A stretch of 32,495 nucleotides of DNA from UBA4644 sp964646225 (lineage in GTDB: Bacteria > Bacillota > Clostridia > Oscillospirales > Butyricicoccaceae): NCBI GenBank assembly GCA_964646225.1, contig CAZYAD010000016.1:1-32495 (forward strand), in the 5' to 3' direction. The position numbers were made by a program, and so were the translations under genes. The notes under the pieces are model-generated. The model did not search any database. It was not told the DNA's origin and saw only the letters and a program-made list of their open reading frames with translations. Below are positions 23,161 to 32,445 of the stretch, in pieces; positions within the stretch are counted from its first letter, which is position 1, and every line of letters starts with the position of its first letter.

Positions 23161-23188
23161 AAAGGCTCCCTCATCAGAGGGAGCCTTT
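23161..23188 (-). terminator. Terminator of add
   Basis: AAAGGCTCCCTC / GAGGGAGCCTTT is a perfect 12-bp stem with a 4-nt loop; on the minus strand the arm ends in CCTTTTCC. It is 26 bp past the add stop and may also back up brnQ termination. Confidence 0.75.
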
Positions 23189-23214
23189 GTTGTGGTACCA
23201 TCGTATTGCGCGGT

Positions 23215-24195
23215 TCAGTCCTCAAACACGCGGGCGATGTCCGCCAGCAGCGCGTTCCGGAGGCTCTCCGGGGCAAAGGCCGCCCGGGCGGCGTTTTCGG
23301 CCACCTGCCGGGCCTGTGCCGGGGTGAGTTCCAGCGCTGCCAGCTCGTGGGAAAGGGTCACGCCGGAGACCGTCATGTTGTCGGTATTCACGGTGGCCCG
23401 CACGCCGCTTTCCAGCAGCCGCTTCAGGGGGAAGGCAGCGTAATCCGGGAACATGCAGGTATGCAGATTGGAAGTGGGACAACACTCCAGCGTGATGCCC
23501 TCCTCGGCCAGCTGAGACACCAGCGACGAATCCTCCAGACAGCGGACGCCGTGACCGATGCGTTTTGCACCATAGGACAGGGCACAGCGGATGCTCTCCG
23601 GCCCATCGGCCTCACCGGCGTGGATGGTAAAGGGCACTCCCAGCTGCTGTGCCAGGGCAAAGACCTCGGCAAAGTCCCGGGTGGGGAACAGAGCCTCGGC
23701 CCCCGCCAGATCACAGGCGCAGACGCCCCGACTCAGATGGCGGGCGGCCACCCGGACGGTCTCCAGATTGTGCTCCCGGTTGTCCCCGCCCCGCATGGCG
23801 CACAAAATCAGCCCGGCAGGCAGCGGACTGCGGGAAAGGCCTTCGCAGGCAGCGTCCACCACCTGCTCCTGGGTCAGTCCCTGCTGCAAATGCAGCTGCG
23901 GCGCGAAGCGGATCTCGGCGTACAGCAGCCCCTGCTGCGCCAGCTCCCGGCAGAGGTTTTCCACCGCCAGGGCGATGCAATCCTCCCGCTGCAGCAGGGA
24001 GCAGGGGAAGGCAAACTTTTCCAGATACTCGTTCAGATCCCGGCAGCCGGGCTGCACACGCAGCTGCCGAAGCAGAGCCTCCTCCTCCGGCAGGACGACG
24101 CCGCTGAGGGCGGCCAGCTGCCGCACCGACGACAGAGACAGGGATCCATCCAGATGCAGATGCAGGTCGATGAGCCCGCGATGATGCTTTTCCAT
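23215..24195 (-). CDS. add: Adenosine deaminase
   Basis: A 326-aa zinc hydrolase that turns adenosine (or deoxyadenosine) into inosine in purine salvage. The metal site is complete: His12 and His14 in DLHLHLDGS, His192 in TIHAGEADG, and Asp272 in NTDNMTVSG. The catalytic Glu195 and His215 (RIGHGVR) are present, as is the substrate loop DLAGAE (162-167). The usual LPKxELHxHLDG opening is replaced by GLIDLHLHLDGS, but active-site residues are intact. ATG 24195 has GAGGAGG about 10 nt upstream; an upstream in-frame start lacks one. It follows the DUF1508 gene by 95 bp, with a terminator-like hairpin between them. Confidence 0.95.
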   Translation of the reverse strand: MEKHHRGLIDLHLHLDGSLSLSSVRQLAALSGVVLPEEEALLRQLRVQPGCRDLNEYLEKFAFPCSLLQREDCIALAVENLCRELAQQGLLYAEIRFAPQLHLQQGLTQEQVVDAACEGLSRSPLPAGLILCAMRGGDNREHNLETVRVAARHLSRGVCACDLAGAEALFPTRDFAEVFALAQQLGVPFTIHAGEADGPESIRCALSYGAKRIGHGVRCLEDSSLVSQLAEEGITLECCPTSNLHTCMFPDYAAFPLKRLLESGVRATVNTDNMTVSGVTLSHELAALELTPAQARQVAENAARAAFAPESLRNALLADIARVFED

Positions 24196-24256
24196 AAACT
24201 TAATGCCTCCTCGGGTTTTGTTGGCCCCAGTATCCCACATTTTTGGGCAATCGAAA

Positions 24257-24292
24257 AGGCCCGGCTCATTCCCCCGCCACGGGGCTGGGCTT
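24257..24292 (-). terminator. Possible terminator of the DUF1508 gene
   Basis: On the minus strand an imperfect stem (AAGCCC...GGGCCTT around an inner CCCCG-TGG-CGGGG) is followed by TTTTCG, right at the stop codon. Confidence 0.4.
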
Positions 24293-24662
24293 ACAGTACC
24301 TCCTCCACCGGAGCGTCGGCGGCATTCTTCTTCACCGACTCGATGCCCTTCATGCAGGAGGCCATGGCCTTGTACCCCTCGCTGACAGCAACGATCTGAC
24401 CGTTGGCGGCCTTCAGGCGGAAGCGGAACTCCCCGGCCTTGTCTTCATACACCTGGAACTTGGGGTGCTTCACCGGGGGCTGGTCGGCCTGGGTCAGGTC
24501 CTCCACCGGGGCGACGGGGGCGTTTTTGCGTACCGACTCCACGCCGCCGCGGCAGGCGGCCATGGCCTGATAGCTCTCGGAGGTGGCGATGACCTCGCCG
24601 TTGGCGGCTTTCAGATCGAACTTGAAGCCGGCGTTGGTCTTGCGGATGACAAATTTACCCAT
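24291..24662 (-). CDS. DUF1508 (YegP-like) tandem-repeat protein
   Basis: A 123-aa cytoplasmic protein made of two copies of the DUF1508/YegP unit, at about residues 2-48 and 67-116. Each copy has a beta start (KFVIRKTNAGFKFDLKAANG; KFQVYEDKAGEFRFRLKAAN) and a S-ExYxxMAxCxxGIESVxKNA helix. A proline/acidic linker (PVAPVEDLTQADQPPVKHP) joins them, and its APVE motif recurs at the C-terminus. Function is unknown; the family is small, soluble and often stress-linked. GTGAGG lies upstream of ATG 24662. Its promoter faces that of the divergent DUF523 gene. Confidence 0.92.
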   Translation of the reverse strand: MGKFVIRKTNAGFKFDLKAANGEVIATSESYQAMAACRGGVESVRKNAPVAPVEDLTQADQPPVKHPKFQVYEDKAGEFRFRLKAANGQIVAVSEGYKAMASCMKGIESVKKNAADAPVEEVL

Positions 24663-24715
24663 AAGGATGCCTCACTTTCACATTTTTCAATCTGTTTGCG
24701 TTTTTTCCCGCTTAC

Positions 24716-24744
24716 AGAATACCCCTCTCTGCCGGAAAAAGCAA
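24716..24744 (-). promoter_or_regulatory. Sigma-A promoter for the DUF1508 gene
   Basis: TTGCTT (24739-24744) and TATTCT (24716-24721) on the minus strand, 17-bp spacer. Confidence 0.6.
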
Positions 24745-24773
24745 GGAAATTTCTGGCGATTTTCGTGGGATCC

Positions 24774-24802
24774 TGTGCTTTTCTGCGAAAATATGCTATA
24801 CT
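24774..24802 (+). promoter_or_regulatory. Probable promoter for the DUF523 gene
   Basis: TATACT (24797-24802) is a good -10. The -35 at 17-bp spacing is a weak TGTGCT (24774-24779). Confidence 0.4.
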
Positions 24803-24828
24803 CCATGAAAAAAGGAGGCGATCTTTCC

Positions 24829-25254
24829 ATGAGGCTTCTGGTTTCGGCCTGTCTGCTGGGCTGTGCCTGCCGATACGATGGGCAAAGCAAGCCCTGCCCC
24901 GCCCTGCTGGCTCTGATGGAGCGCCACGCCCTCATCCCGGTGTGTCCCGAGCAGCTGGGCGGGCTTTCCACCCCACGGCCCCCGGCCGAACAGCGGGAGG
25001 GAGGCGTTTTTACCCAAACGGGGGACGATGTCACCTGCCAGTACCGCCGGGGCGCGGAGGAGGCCCTGCGACTGGCCCGGCTGTATGGCTGCACCACCGC
25101 CGTTCTCAAGGAGCGCAGCCCCTCCTGCGGCAGCGGGCAGATCTATGACGGCAGCTTTTCCGGGCGCCTGACCCCGGGGGACGGCGTCACCGCCGCTCTG
25201 CTGCGGGCCAACGGGATTGTCGTGCTCGGGGAAAGTCAGGTCGCAGACCTGTAG
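24829..25254 (+). CDS. DUF523 family protein
   Basis: A 141-aa DUF523 (YbbK-like) protein. It has the family opening LVSACLLGCACRYDGQSK with clustered cysteines (Cys8, Cys12, Cys14). It also has PVCPEQLGGLSTPRPPAE (about residues 38-55) and LKERSPSCGSGQIYDGSFSG (about 93-112). The conserved Cys residues suggest a metal- or sulfur-binding fold; related domains occur in tRNA-thiolation and desulfidase-type proteins, but no role is proven. ATG 24829 has AGGAGG about 10 nt upstream. It is a single gene, converging on addA. Confidence 0.9.
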   Translation: MRLLVSACLLGCACRYDGQSKPCPALLALMERHALIPVCPEQLGGLSTPRPPAEQREGGVFTQTGDDVTCQYRRGAEEALRLARLYGCTTAVLKERSPSCGSGQIYDGSFSGRLTPGDGVTAALLRANGIVVLGESQVADL

Positions 25255-25277
25255 GACGGAGATCGAGGGATGCCGAC

Positions 25278-25317
25278 GGAGGCCTGGCCGTTCTCCGTTC
25301 GCATACGGCCTTCCTCC
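25278..25317. terminator. Hairpin between convergent DUF523 and addA genes
   Basis: GGAGG-cct-GGCCG (25278-25290) pairs with CGGCC-tt-CCTCC (25306-25317) around a 15-nt loop. No T-tract follows on either side, so termination is uncertain. Confidence 0.4.
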
Positions 25318-25340
25318 ATCCTGCTCAGGTGGGGCTGCGG

Positions 25341-28300
25341 TCACGCCAGCCTGACCCCTTGTCCGCGGCGGAGGAACCACACCCACTTTTCCCGCACCGG
25401 ACGGGCATAAAGCTCCTCAGCCGCCCGAGCATACAGCGCCAGCTGCAGGGCGTGCTCCTGCGCCTGGGCCGCCTCCCTGCCGGGGGCCACCCGGTCGGTC
25501 TTGAAGTCCACCACCGTCAGCCCTTCGGGCTCGAACAGCAGCAGGTCGATGGCACCGTTGAGCAGCAGCCGCTCCCCGGCAGGGCCATCCTCCAGCAGCT
25601 CCCCGGCATCCAGCAGCAGGCTGAACTCCTGCTCCCGCAGCACCCGCTCGGCCGTCAGCGTACGGCTGCCCAGCTCGCTTTGGGCAAACAGCAGGATGGG
25701 TTCTGGCCACACCAGTTCCCGCTCCTCCGGCGTGAGGAAGCCCTCCCGGGCCAGACGGTCGGCCTGGGCAAGGACGGCCTTCTCCGAGGTGCAGGCCGCA
25801 AGATCGGCCCGCCGCAGCAGGATGTGCATGGCAGTGCCCCGCAGCAGGGCCTGGGGGTCGGGCTGTGCCAGCGCCCGGGGCTGATGATCCCGCGCCTGCG
25901 CGCGGTCAGGCAGGCCGAACAGCTGGCCGCTTTCGGGTGCCAGCGTCCGCAGGCCGGTGGGCGTCACCTTGGAGGGCAGGCTCGCCGCCGCCATATGCGC
26001 GTATTGCTCCCGGCTCTTGGCCAGCAGCGGGGCATAATCCGGGTCGGAGGCAGCCGCCTCCAGCTTTTTTTCTGTCTGAGGAAGAGTCTCCGGCGTCTCC
26101 CGCAGCTCCTCCGGCGTCAGTATCCGGCAGATCAGTTCCTCCGCCCGGCTGTCCGCCCCCACCGGAAGCTCCACCCCCGCCCGCTGCCGCAGCTCTCCGC
26201 AGGCAGGATGAGTCAGCAGCGCCGCCAGCAGCCAGGACATGGCGTCGTTCCGCTCGGCAAGCCACTGGGGCGTGGGCAGACCACCCGTCTCCTGCGCCAC
26301 CTTTTGCAGACGCCGGTCCAGATCCCGGACAGACATCACCAGGATCAGCTTTTCCCGGGCGCGGGTCATAGCCACATAGAGCTTGCGCACCTCCTCGCTT
26401 TTCAGCTCCCGGCGGGTGCGGGCGGTGATGGCCTGCTGCAGCTGTGTGCGGGTCTCGGTACGATTCTCCCGATCCCGCAGCCGCAGTCCGATGCCCAGAT
26501 GGGGGTGGAACAACACCGGGCGGCTGAGGTCATCGGTATTGAAGCGCTTGGAAAGATCCGGCAGGATGACAAAGGGCCATTCCAGCCCCTTGGAGCGATG
26601 GATGGAAAGCAGCCGCACCCCCTCGCCCTCCGGAGCGGAATCCTCCGGCGGCAGGCCCTCCTGGGCTTTGCGGTCGATCCATCGGAGAAAGGCCGCAAGA
26701 CCGCCCGCCCCGCCGTCAAAGGGACGGCACAGCTCCTCCAGCCGGTGCAGATTGCGCAGACGCCGGGGGCCGTTGTCCAGCACGGAAAACACCTGCTCCG
26801 CGCCGGTCTGGTCATAGATCAGCCGCACCAGCCGGGAGAGAGGCAGCTCCAGACTCTCCTCCTGCCACCGGTCCAGATCGGCCAGCACCCGGGCGCACAG
26901 AGGGTCGTTGGCCGCCGCCAGCGTCAGACCATCGATCAGGTCGCCCTCCGGGGCCACCAGACGCAAACGGGCCAGGGTCTCCGGCGGCACCAGATACAAC
27001 GGTGACCGCAGCAGAGACACCAGCGGGATATCCTGCCGCCGGTTCACCAGCAGCCGCAGCAACGAAAGCAGCGTGGCAGTCTCCACCGTACCGAAAAACT
27101 CGCCGCCCCCCTGTCCGCATGGAATGCCCAGCCGTTGCAGCTCCGCCCGGTACACCGGCGCTTTGCCGGCAAAGGAGCTGAGGAGGATGGCCACATCCTC
27201 CGGTCGGGCGGCACGATACCCGCCGACCCCGTCCGGCACCTGCTCCTCCCGCAGCAGCCGCTGCACCCGGCGGGCCACCAGACGGGCCTCCAGCACGGGA
27301 CGGCTCTCCTGCCGGAGAGCAGCGTCCTCCCCCGCTTCCTCCTCGTCCTCCTCCGGAATGGGCTTTCCGGCGCAGTCCAGCAGCAGCACCTCCGAGGGGG
27401 CCGTGCCTTCGGCCTTCCGCCCGGCGTAAAGCTGCTGATCCTCATCGTACTCCACATCGCCAAAGGCGCGGCTCATGATGCGCGCCATCACGGCGTTGCA
27501 CAGGGAGAGCACCTCCGGCCGGGAGCGGAAGTTTCGGTTGAGGGACAGCCGCACCTCGCCGGTCTCCGTCCCGGTATAGGGGATTGAGCGGTCGTACCGG
27601 TCGGCAAACAGGGCCGGCTCGGCCAGACGGAAGCGATAGATGCTCTGCTTGATGTCTCCCACGAAAAAGGCCGGATCGCCGGGCTTGCGCAGCAGGGAGA
27701 AGATCTCCTCCTGGATGTCATTGGTGTCCTGATACTCGTCCACCAGCACCTCCCGCAGCTGGGCCCGCAGCGGCTCCCCCACCCTCGGGTCAGAGAGCAG
27801 ACGCAGGGCATAATGCTCCAGATCGCTGAAATCCAGCAGCCCCCGGCGCAGCTTTTCCTGAGAAAAGCGCTCCGAAAGCTCCGCCACCAGTCGGCACAGG
27901 GCCTCCACCATGGGTGCGGTGCGCTGTCCCTCCCGACGGATGGCCTCCAGCGACTGGAAGTAATACTGCTCACGCAGGGCTGCAACGCTCCGGAAAAAGG
28001 CCTCCCTTCCGGCCTTTACGCGCTCCAGCAGGGCCTTGTCCTGGTAGCGGCAGGCGCTCAGACGGCCTTTATCAAACTCGTCCAGACAGGCGCGTGCCTC
28101 ATCCCAGCCCTGTCGTGCGGCCTCCTGCAGCCGATGGCCGTATTCACTGAGGCGGGTGAACTCGGCTCCGTAGCTTTTCCAAATCTCCGGCGTGTCCCGG
28201 GCCAGCCGAAGAGAATTGTCCAGCGCCTCCAGGCCGCGGAACAGCACCACCGCCGCCTCCCGCTGCATCTCCTTCATCCACGCCAGCTGCTGCGGCTCCC

Positions 28301-28901
28301 GGGCGCAAAGCTCCGGCAGCAGAGCCAGCAGCCGGTCGGGATAGGGATGGCTGCTGAGACGGTGGAAGATCTCGGTCACCGTCCGGGACAGCAGCTGGTC
28401 GGAGCGACCGTCGGTGAGAGTCTCGCACAGGGCGAGAAAGCCCGGCTCCGCCGCCTCATAGGCCGCCTCCAGGGTATCGTTCAGCGCCTGCTCCAGCAGC
28501 AGCTCGCACTGGGTCTCGTCGGCCAGACGGAAGTCGGGCTCCACCCCGCAGAGGGTGAAATGCTCCCGGATGAGGCTCTGGCAGAAGGCGTGCACCGTCT
28601 GAATGCGTGCCGAACCCAACAGGCTCAGCTGCCGCCGCAGGTGGGTGTTTTCCGGCTCGCGGGCCAGCTGCTCCCGCAGAAGGGTGGCCAGCCGCTGCCG
28701 CAGCTCTCCTGCTGCCGCGTTGGTAAAGGTGACCACCAGCAGCTCGTCTACCCCGCAGGGGTGCTCCCGGTCGGTGAGCAGCCCCAGAATGCGCTGCACC
28801 AGCACGGCAGTCTTTCCCGCACCTGCCGCCGCCGAGACGATCAGCCCGGCATTGCGGCAGTCGATGGCCTTTTTCTGCTGGTCGGTGAAATTCATGCTCA
28901 T
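25341..28901 (-). CDS. addA: ATP-dependent helicase/nuclease subunit A (AddA)
   Basis: A 1186-aa subunit of the AddAB helicase-nuclease, which resects double-strand breaks for RecA loading and degrades linear foreign DNA. It is a UvrD/RecB-type SF1 helicase: Walker A SAAAGAGKTAVL (23-34), LVDEYQDTNDIQEE (about 385-398), GDIKQSIYRFRLAEP, and LYVAMTRAREKLILV. The C-terminal RecB-type nuclease domain keeps LNGAIDLLLFEPEGLTVVDF followed by KTDR (about 1110-1133), with the Asp/Lys catalytic pair. It is AddA, not RecB, because it is paired with addB. Its ATG overlaps the addB stop by 4 bp, with AGGAGG upstream. Confidence 0.97.
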   Translation of the reverse strand: MSMNFTDQQKKAIDCRNAGLIVSAAAGAGKTAVLVQRILGLLTDREHPCGVDELLVVTFTNAAAGELRQRLATLLREQLAREPENTHLRRQLSLLGSARIQTVHAFCQSLIREHFTLCGVEPDFRLADETQCELLLEQALNDTLEAAYEAAEPGFLALCETLTDGRSDQLLSRTVTEIFHRLSSHPYPDRLLALLPELCAREPQQLAWMKEMQREAAVVLFRGLEALDNSLRLARDTPEIWKSYGAEFTRLSEYGHRLQEAARQGWDEARACLDEFDKGRLSACRYQDKALLERVKAGREAFFRSVAALREQYYFQSLEAIRREGQRTAPMVEALCRLVAELSERFSQEKLRRGLLDFSDLEHYALRLLSDPRVGEPLRAQLREVLVDEYQDTNDIQEEIFSLLRKPGDPAFFVGDIKQSIYRFRLAEPALFADRYDRSIPYTGTETGEVRLSLNRNFRSRPEVLSLCNAVMARIMSRAFGDVEYDEDQQLYAGRKAEGTAPSEVLLLDCAGKPIPEEDEEEAGEDAALRQESRPVLEARLVARRVQRLLREEQVPDGVGGYRAARPEDVAILLSSFAGKAPVYRAELQRLGIPCGQGGGEFFGTVETATLLSLLRLLVNRRQDIPLVSLLRSPLYLVPPETLARLRLVAPEGDLIDGLTLAAANDPLCARVLADLDRWQEESLELPLSRLVRLIYDQTGAEQVFSVLDNGPRRLRNLHRLEELCRPFDGGAGGLAAFLRWIDRKAQEGLPPEDSAPEGEGVRLLSIHRSKGLEWPFVILPDLSKRFNTDDLSRPVLFHPHLGIGLRLRDRENRTETRTQLQQAITARTRRELKSEEVRKLYVAMTRAREKLILVMSVRDLDRRLQKVAQETGGLPTPQWLAERNDAMSWLLAALLTHPACGELRQRAGVELPVGADSRAEELICRILTPEELRETPETLPQTEKKLEAAASDPDYAPLLAKSREQYAHMAAASLPSKVTPTGLRTLAPESGQLFGLPDRAQARDHQPRALAQPDPQALLRGTAMHILLRRADLAACTSEKAVLAQADRLAREGFLTPEERELVWPEPILLFAQSELGSRTLTAERVLREQEFSLLLDAGELLEDGPAGERLLLNGAIDLLLFEPEGLTVVDFKTDRVAPGREAAQAQEHALQLALYARAAEELYARPVREKWVWFLRRGQGVRLA

Positions 28902-31900
28902 GCCTGCTCCTCCTGTTCCTTCTTTTCCTCCTCCTCCAGGAGGGCGTATACCTGTTCCGGGGACTCTGAGGGCAAAAAGCGCAGCCTATCCCGGCGCAGC
29001 CCAGTGTCAAAATGGCAGGCCTCCCGGAAGTCGCAGAACCGGCAGGAGGTGTCCTCCCGCCCGGTGCGGTAGGGAGTGGCCTCCAGTTCGCCCCCGGCGA
29101 TCTCCCGGGCGATGCGCCGCAGCGTGCGCTCGGTCTTACGCAGCAGTCGCCCCAGCTGCTCTGCCGAGGCAAGGCAGGAGTTTGCTGTAAAGTTCCCCTG
29201 CTTGTTCATCTCCACCGGAAGAAAACGGAAGCGTCCGCCCCGTTCCATAGCCTCCACCAGGTCGCGGTCCTCCAGCACCAGCCCGATGCGCCGCAGGGAT
29301 TTTTCCAGTGCCAGCCGGGCCTCCTCCGGCGTGGCCCCCGGCTCGGTCTGCACAAAAGGATCCTTCGCCGGAATGTACAGCGCCCCGCAGGGCACAATCT
29401 GCCGGATCTCCCCGCCGCTCTGTCCCGTGACGGCCAGCAGCTGCTGCCGGTCGGCACGGCTGAGCATCAGCAGATACAGAAACATCTGCAAATTCAGGCC
29501 GTACAGCAGGTCAGACAGGCGAAATTCCTTCTTTCCGGTCTTGTAATCCACCACCTTGAGGTAGAGGGTGTCACCACGGACATAGCCGTCCACCCGGTCC
29601 ACCTTGCCCCCCACGGTAAGGGTGACGCTGCCCTCCCGTAGCTCCATCGGCGGCAGCTGGCCCCGGGGGCCGAACTCCAGCTCAAAGCTCACCGGACGGA
29701 AATCCCCGGCCTGCAGCTCCTCCCAGATATTTCGCACCACGCGGCAGGCCAGCGTCCCTGCCTGACGGCACAGCGCCCGGTGCCGGGCACTGTTCAGCCC
29801 TTTGGGCAGCTGCTGCGCCAGGTATTCCTCCACATGCCTGGCTGCAATGGCCTCCGGCTTTACAGTCTCGTCCCTGCAAAGCTCCGGAATGGATCGCTCC
29901 GCCACATAATGCAGGAAGGTGCCTATCTCCGGCGAGCCAAAGCGGGCCTCCTGCCGGGGGCGGGCTTTTAAGCCATATTGCAGGAAATGGCTCATGGGAC
30001 AGGTGCTCACCCGCTCCAGCCGGGAGGCCGTCAGGCGGATATTTCCTCCGTACAGCTGCCGCACCAGTGCGGGATCCTTCAACGGGCCGCGGGGCGAAGT
30101 GGCATAATGCCGCAGGCGGCGCAGATAATCAGCCCGCTCCGGATCACGGCAGACGGCCTCCAGCGCGGCGCGGGCAGGGCCTGAGCCTCCGGTCTCGGCG
30201 GCCTGACAGGCCAGGTCAAACAGCGGCCCAGGTGCAGTGAGGCGCAGCTTCTCCAGCAGACCCTCCCCTTCCCGCAGAGAACTGCCACGCAGGGCGCAAA
30301 GGCGCTCCAGCGCAAAGGCCGGCGTGGCCGCCGTGCCATCGGAAAGCCGCCGGGGGCAGGTGACGGTCAGCCCCTGAGAGGGGGCTGCCAGTGCCCGACA
30401 CAGGGCGCATTGCTGCTGCCAGGAACGCTCGGCGGCGCTCTGGGTCAGCTCCAGCCCCTCCTGCTCCAGCGCCATCCGCTCCTGCTCGGAAAGCAGGCTG
30501 ACGCTGGCCTTTTCCGGCGGGAAAAGGCCCTCACGGCCGCCCACGATCACCAGCTCCTTCATAGTCATTCCCGGCAGACGCTCAAATGTCACCGCCTGGA
30601 CGCTGTCCAGCGACGGAGGGATGGCGGCCACATCATACTGCCGCAGGGTCAGCTGCAGCAGGCGGCAGAACTCCCGCCGGGTCAGCGACACCTCCGCCAT
30701 CACGGCGGAAAGCTGCTCCAGCGCCCCCAGCAGGATATGATAAAGCTGGGCAGTCTCAGCGGCTTCCCTTCCCCGGCCAGACTGCCGAAGTGCTTTACAG
30801 CGGCCTTCCAACAATGCTTCCAGCCCAATCTGCTCCAAGTGAGCCGTCAGTGCCTGTGCAAAGTCCCGGCCGCTGCGGCAGTCAGCCAGCGCCGTCCGCA
30901 GAGGCTCCAGCAGGGCAGACACCCGGCGGCGGGTGTTCTCCAGCGCCTCCAGCGCCGCAGCCTCTCCTGCTCTGGGCTGGTCATAGCCGCAGGTAGGGGA
31001 CTCAAAGGGCGTCAGCCAGCGATTGCCCCGGATGTTCCACCGGAAGCAGTAATTTTCCAGCCGATCCAGCTCGTCCCGGGTGAAATGCCCCACGCCGCGC
31101 CGCAGCCAATCCAGCACGGCGGCATAGGGCAAGCCCTCCTCCAGCGCATTCAGACCGCCAAGGGCCGCCTGGAGGGCGGGTTTTTCCAGCAGATCGGTCT
31201 TTTGACTGAGATACAGCGGCAGTCCGTACTGTTCAAAGGCCGCCGAAAGGGCGGGGCCGTATTGCTCCAGGTCGCCGCATACCACTGCCATTTCCCGGCA
31301 GCGAACCCCTGCGAGGGCCTTTTGTCGCAGCAGCGCCGCCGCCAGCTCACACTCGCTCCGGGGGTCAGAAAGGGTGTAAAGCTGTAATCCTTCACGCTCT
31401 TCCCGTGCTGTGGCCTGGAAGTCATATACCTGCTCCTCCAGCCCGGTCAGCCCTGCCGGACGCTGCCGGGGTGCCGGCGGACAGGGCTCCACCCGACAGT
31501 CCAGCCCCCGCTGCCGGGCCATCCGCCGCAGACGCTCCAGCGTCCGGTGCTGCTCGGTGTACAGGGTGGCGTCCCGCCCCAGCGCCAGCGCCACCGTGAC
31601 CTCCTTCGCGCAGGACAGCGCCTGCTCCAGAAAGGCGTATTTCCGGGCAGTAAAGCCCTCGAAGCCGTCCACGAACAGGGCCGTCTCCTCCAGTAGCCCG
31701 CTTTCCCGCAGCCGCTGGGCGGCCAGCGTGACCCGCTCTGCCGGATCCAGCGTCCCCTCCTGACAAAGGGCGCAGTACCGGGCATAGATCAGGCCCAGAT
31801 CGGAAAGCTTGGGCGAAAGGTGCTGTCCCGCCTGCATCAGCTGCTCCGGCGTGATGCCGCAAGCCATCAGCTCTGCGGAGATCTCCACCAGCTTTTCCAC

Positions 31901-32239
31901 CAGCTGAGGTCGGGGGGCACGGCGGTAATATTGCAGGGCCGACTGCACCTGGGTCAGGGCGCGGTACATGGTGAGCACCCGGCCGCCGGGATCCAGGGTG
32001 ACCGTCCGGCATCCGGTGGCAGTGAGCACATCCTCGGTGAGCTTGGAAAAGGTAGTGACGGTGGCGAAGGCGCCGCCGCGGTTGCCGCAGACCTCCAGCA
32101 GACGGCGTTCGGCCTGGTGAGAGCCGCTTTCGGGTACCAGCAACAGGCCGGGACGCTGCTGCTCCGCCAGAAGGCGCAGATGCTCCAGCAGGAGAGTGGT
32201 TTTGCCGCAGCCCGGAGGGCCGGTGAGGATGGTCAGCAT
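28898..32239 (-). CDS. addB: ATP-dependent nuclease subunit B (AddB)
   Basis: A 1113-aa partner of AddA. The N-terminal ATPase-like domain has Walker A GPPGCGKTTLL (7-17), typical of AddB, where it is thought to act in Chi recognition and not as a motor. The C-terminal RecB-like nuclease domain has VVDYKTGKKEF (about 900). The iron-sulfur cluster cysteines are recognisable: one in STCPMSHFLQYGL (about 745) and three in SCRFCDFREACHF (about 1065-1077). Together they nick both DNA strands. ATG 32239 has AAAGGAG about 12 nt upstream. Its promoter is at 32300-32328, and addB-addA form the last operon of the window. Confidence 0.96.
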   Translation of the reverse strand: MLTILTGPPGCGKTTLLLEHLRLLAEQQRPGLLLVPESGSHQAERRLLEVCGNRGGAFATVTTFSKLTEDVLTATGCRTVTLDPGGRVLTMYRALTQVQSALQYYRRAPRPQLVEKLVEISAELMACGITPEQLMQAGQHLSPKLSDLGLIYARYCALCQEGTLDPAERVTLAAQRLRESGLLEETALFVDGFEGFTARKYAFLEQALSCAKEVTVALALGRDATLYTEQHRTLERLRRMARQRGLDCRVEPCPPAPRQRPAGLTGLEEQVYDFQATAREEREGLQLYTLSDPRSECELAAALLRQKALAGVRCREMAVVCGDLEQYGPALSAAFEQYGLPLYLSQKTDLLEKPALQAALGGLNALEEGLPYAAVLDWLRRGVGHFTRDELDRLENYCFRWNIRGNRWLTPFESPTCGYDQPRAGEAAALEALENTRRRVSALLEPLRTALADCRSGRDFAQALTAHLEQIGLEALLEGRCKALRQSGRGREAAETAQLYHILLGALEQLSAVMAEVSLTRREFCRLLQLTLRQYDVAAIPPSLDSVQAVTFERLPGMTMKELVIVGGREGLFPPEKASVSLLSEQERMALEQEGLELTQSAAERSWQQQCALCRALAAPSQGLTVTCPRRLSDGTAATPAFALERLCALRGSSLREGEGLLEKLRLTAPGPLFDLACQAAETGGSGPARAALEAVCRDPERADYLRRLRHYATSPRGPLKDPALVRQLYGGNIRLTASRLERVSTCPMSHFLQYGLKARPRQEARFGSPEIGTFLHYVAERSIPELCRDETVKPEAIAARHVEEYLAQQLPKGLNSARHRALCRQAGTLACRVVRNIWEELQAGDFRPVSFELEFGPRGQLPPMELREGSVTLTVGGKVDRVDGYVRGDTLYLKVVDYKTGKKEFRLSDLLYGLNLQMFLYLLMLSRADRQQLLAVTGQSGGEIRQIVPCGALYIPAKDPFVQTEPGATPEEARLALEKSLRRIGLVLEDRDLVEAMERGGRFRFLPVEMNKQGNFTANSCLASAEQLGRLLRKTERTLRRIAREIAGGELEATPYRTGREDTSCRFCDFREACHFDTGLRRDRLRFLPSESPEQVYALLEEEEKKEQEEQA

Positions 32240-32261
32240 GAGGGCAGGCTCCTTTCTGCGT

Positions 32262-32281
32262 GTCCCCGGGTCAGCGGGGAC
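32262..32281 (-). other. Hairpin in the addB 5' leader
   Basis: GTCCCCG / CGGGGAC, a 7-bp stem with a 6-nt loop, about 22 bp before the addB start and just upstream of its RBS. No T-tract follows. It may stabilise the mRNA or tune translation. Confidence 0.4.
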
Positions 32282-32299
32282 GAGGGTATTGTTGAGATG

Positions 32300-32328
32300 A
32301 TTATACCACAGACCGTGGCGCTTTGCAT
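32300..32328 (-). promoter_or_regulatory. Sigma-A promoter for addBA
   Basis: A perfect TATAAT (32300-32305 on the minus strand) is preceded by TGG, giving an extended -10. The -35 at 17-bp spacing is a weak ATGCAA (32323-32328). Confidence 0.65.
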
Positions 32329-32402
32329 CATGGGACGGAGGAAATTTTGCTGTCCAGACCCCGCAACGGAAACGGCCGCCGGAAAACGGACGAGCCCCTT
32401 CC

Positions 32403-32420
32403 CTACCGGAAAAACGGTAG
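32403..32420. repeat. Intergenic hairpin next to the right-hand terminal repeat
   Basis: CTACCG / CGGTAG, a 6-bp stem with a 6-nt loop. The neighbouring CGGAAAACGGACGAGC (32381-32396) resembles CGGAAAACGGGCAAGC on the opposite strand of the left end (about 104-119), so similarity between the window ends continues imperfectly inside the 50-bp repeat. No gene in 32330-32445. Confidence 0.4.
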
Positions 32421-32445
32421 CTCGCGCCCCTGTTTTTCCCCGAAA

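Noticed and set aside
25329..27005. 558-codon plus-strand open frame opposite addA
   Set aside because: Antisense shadow of addA in GC-rich DNA, rich in Gln/Arg/Pro/Leu, with no start signal.
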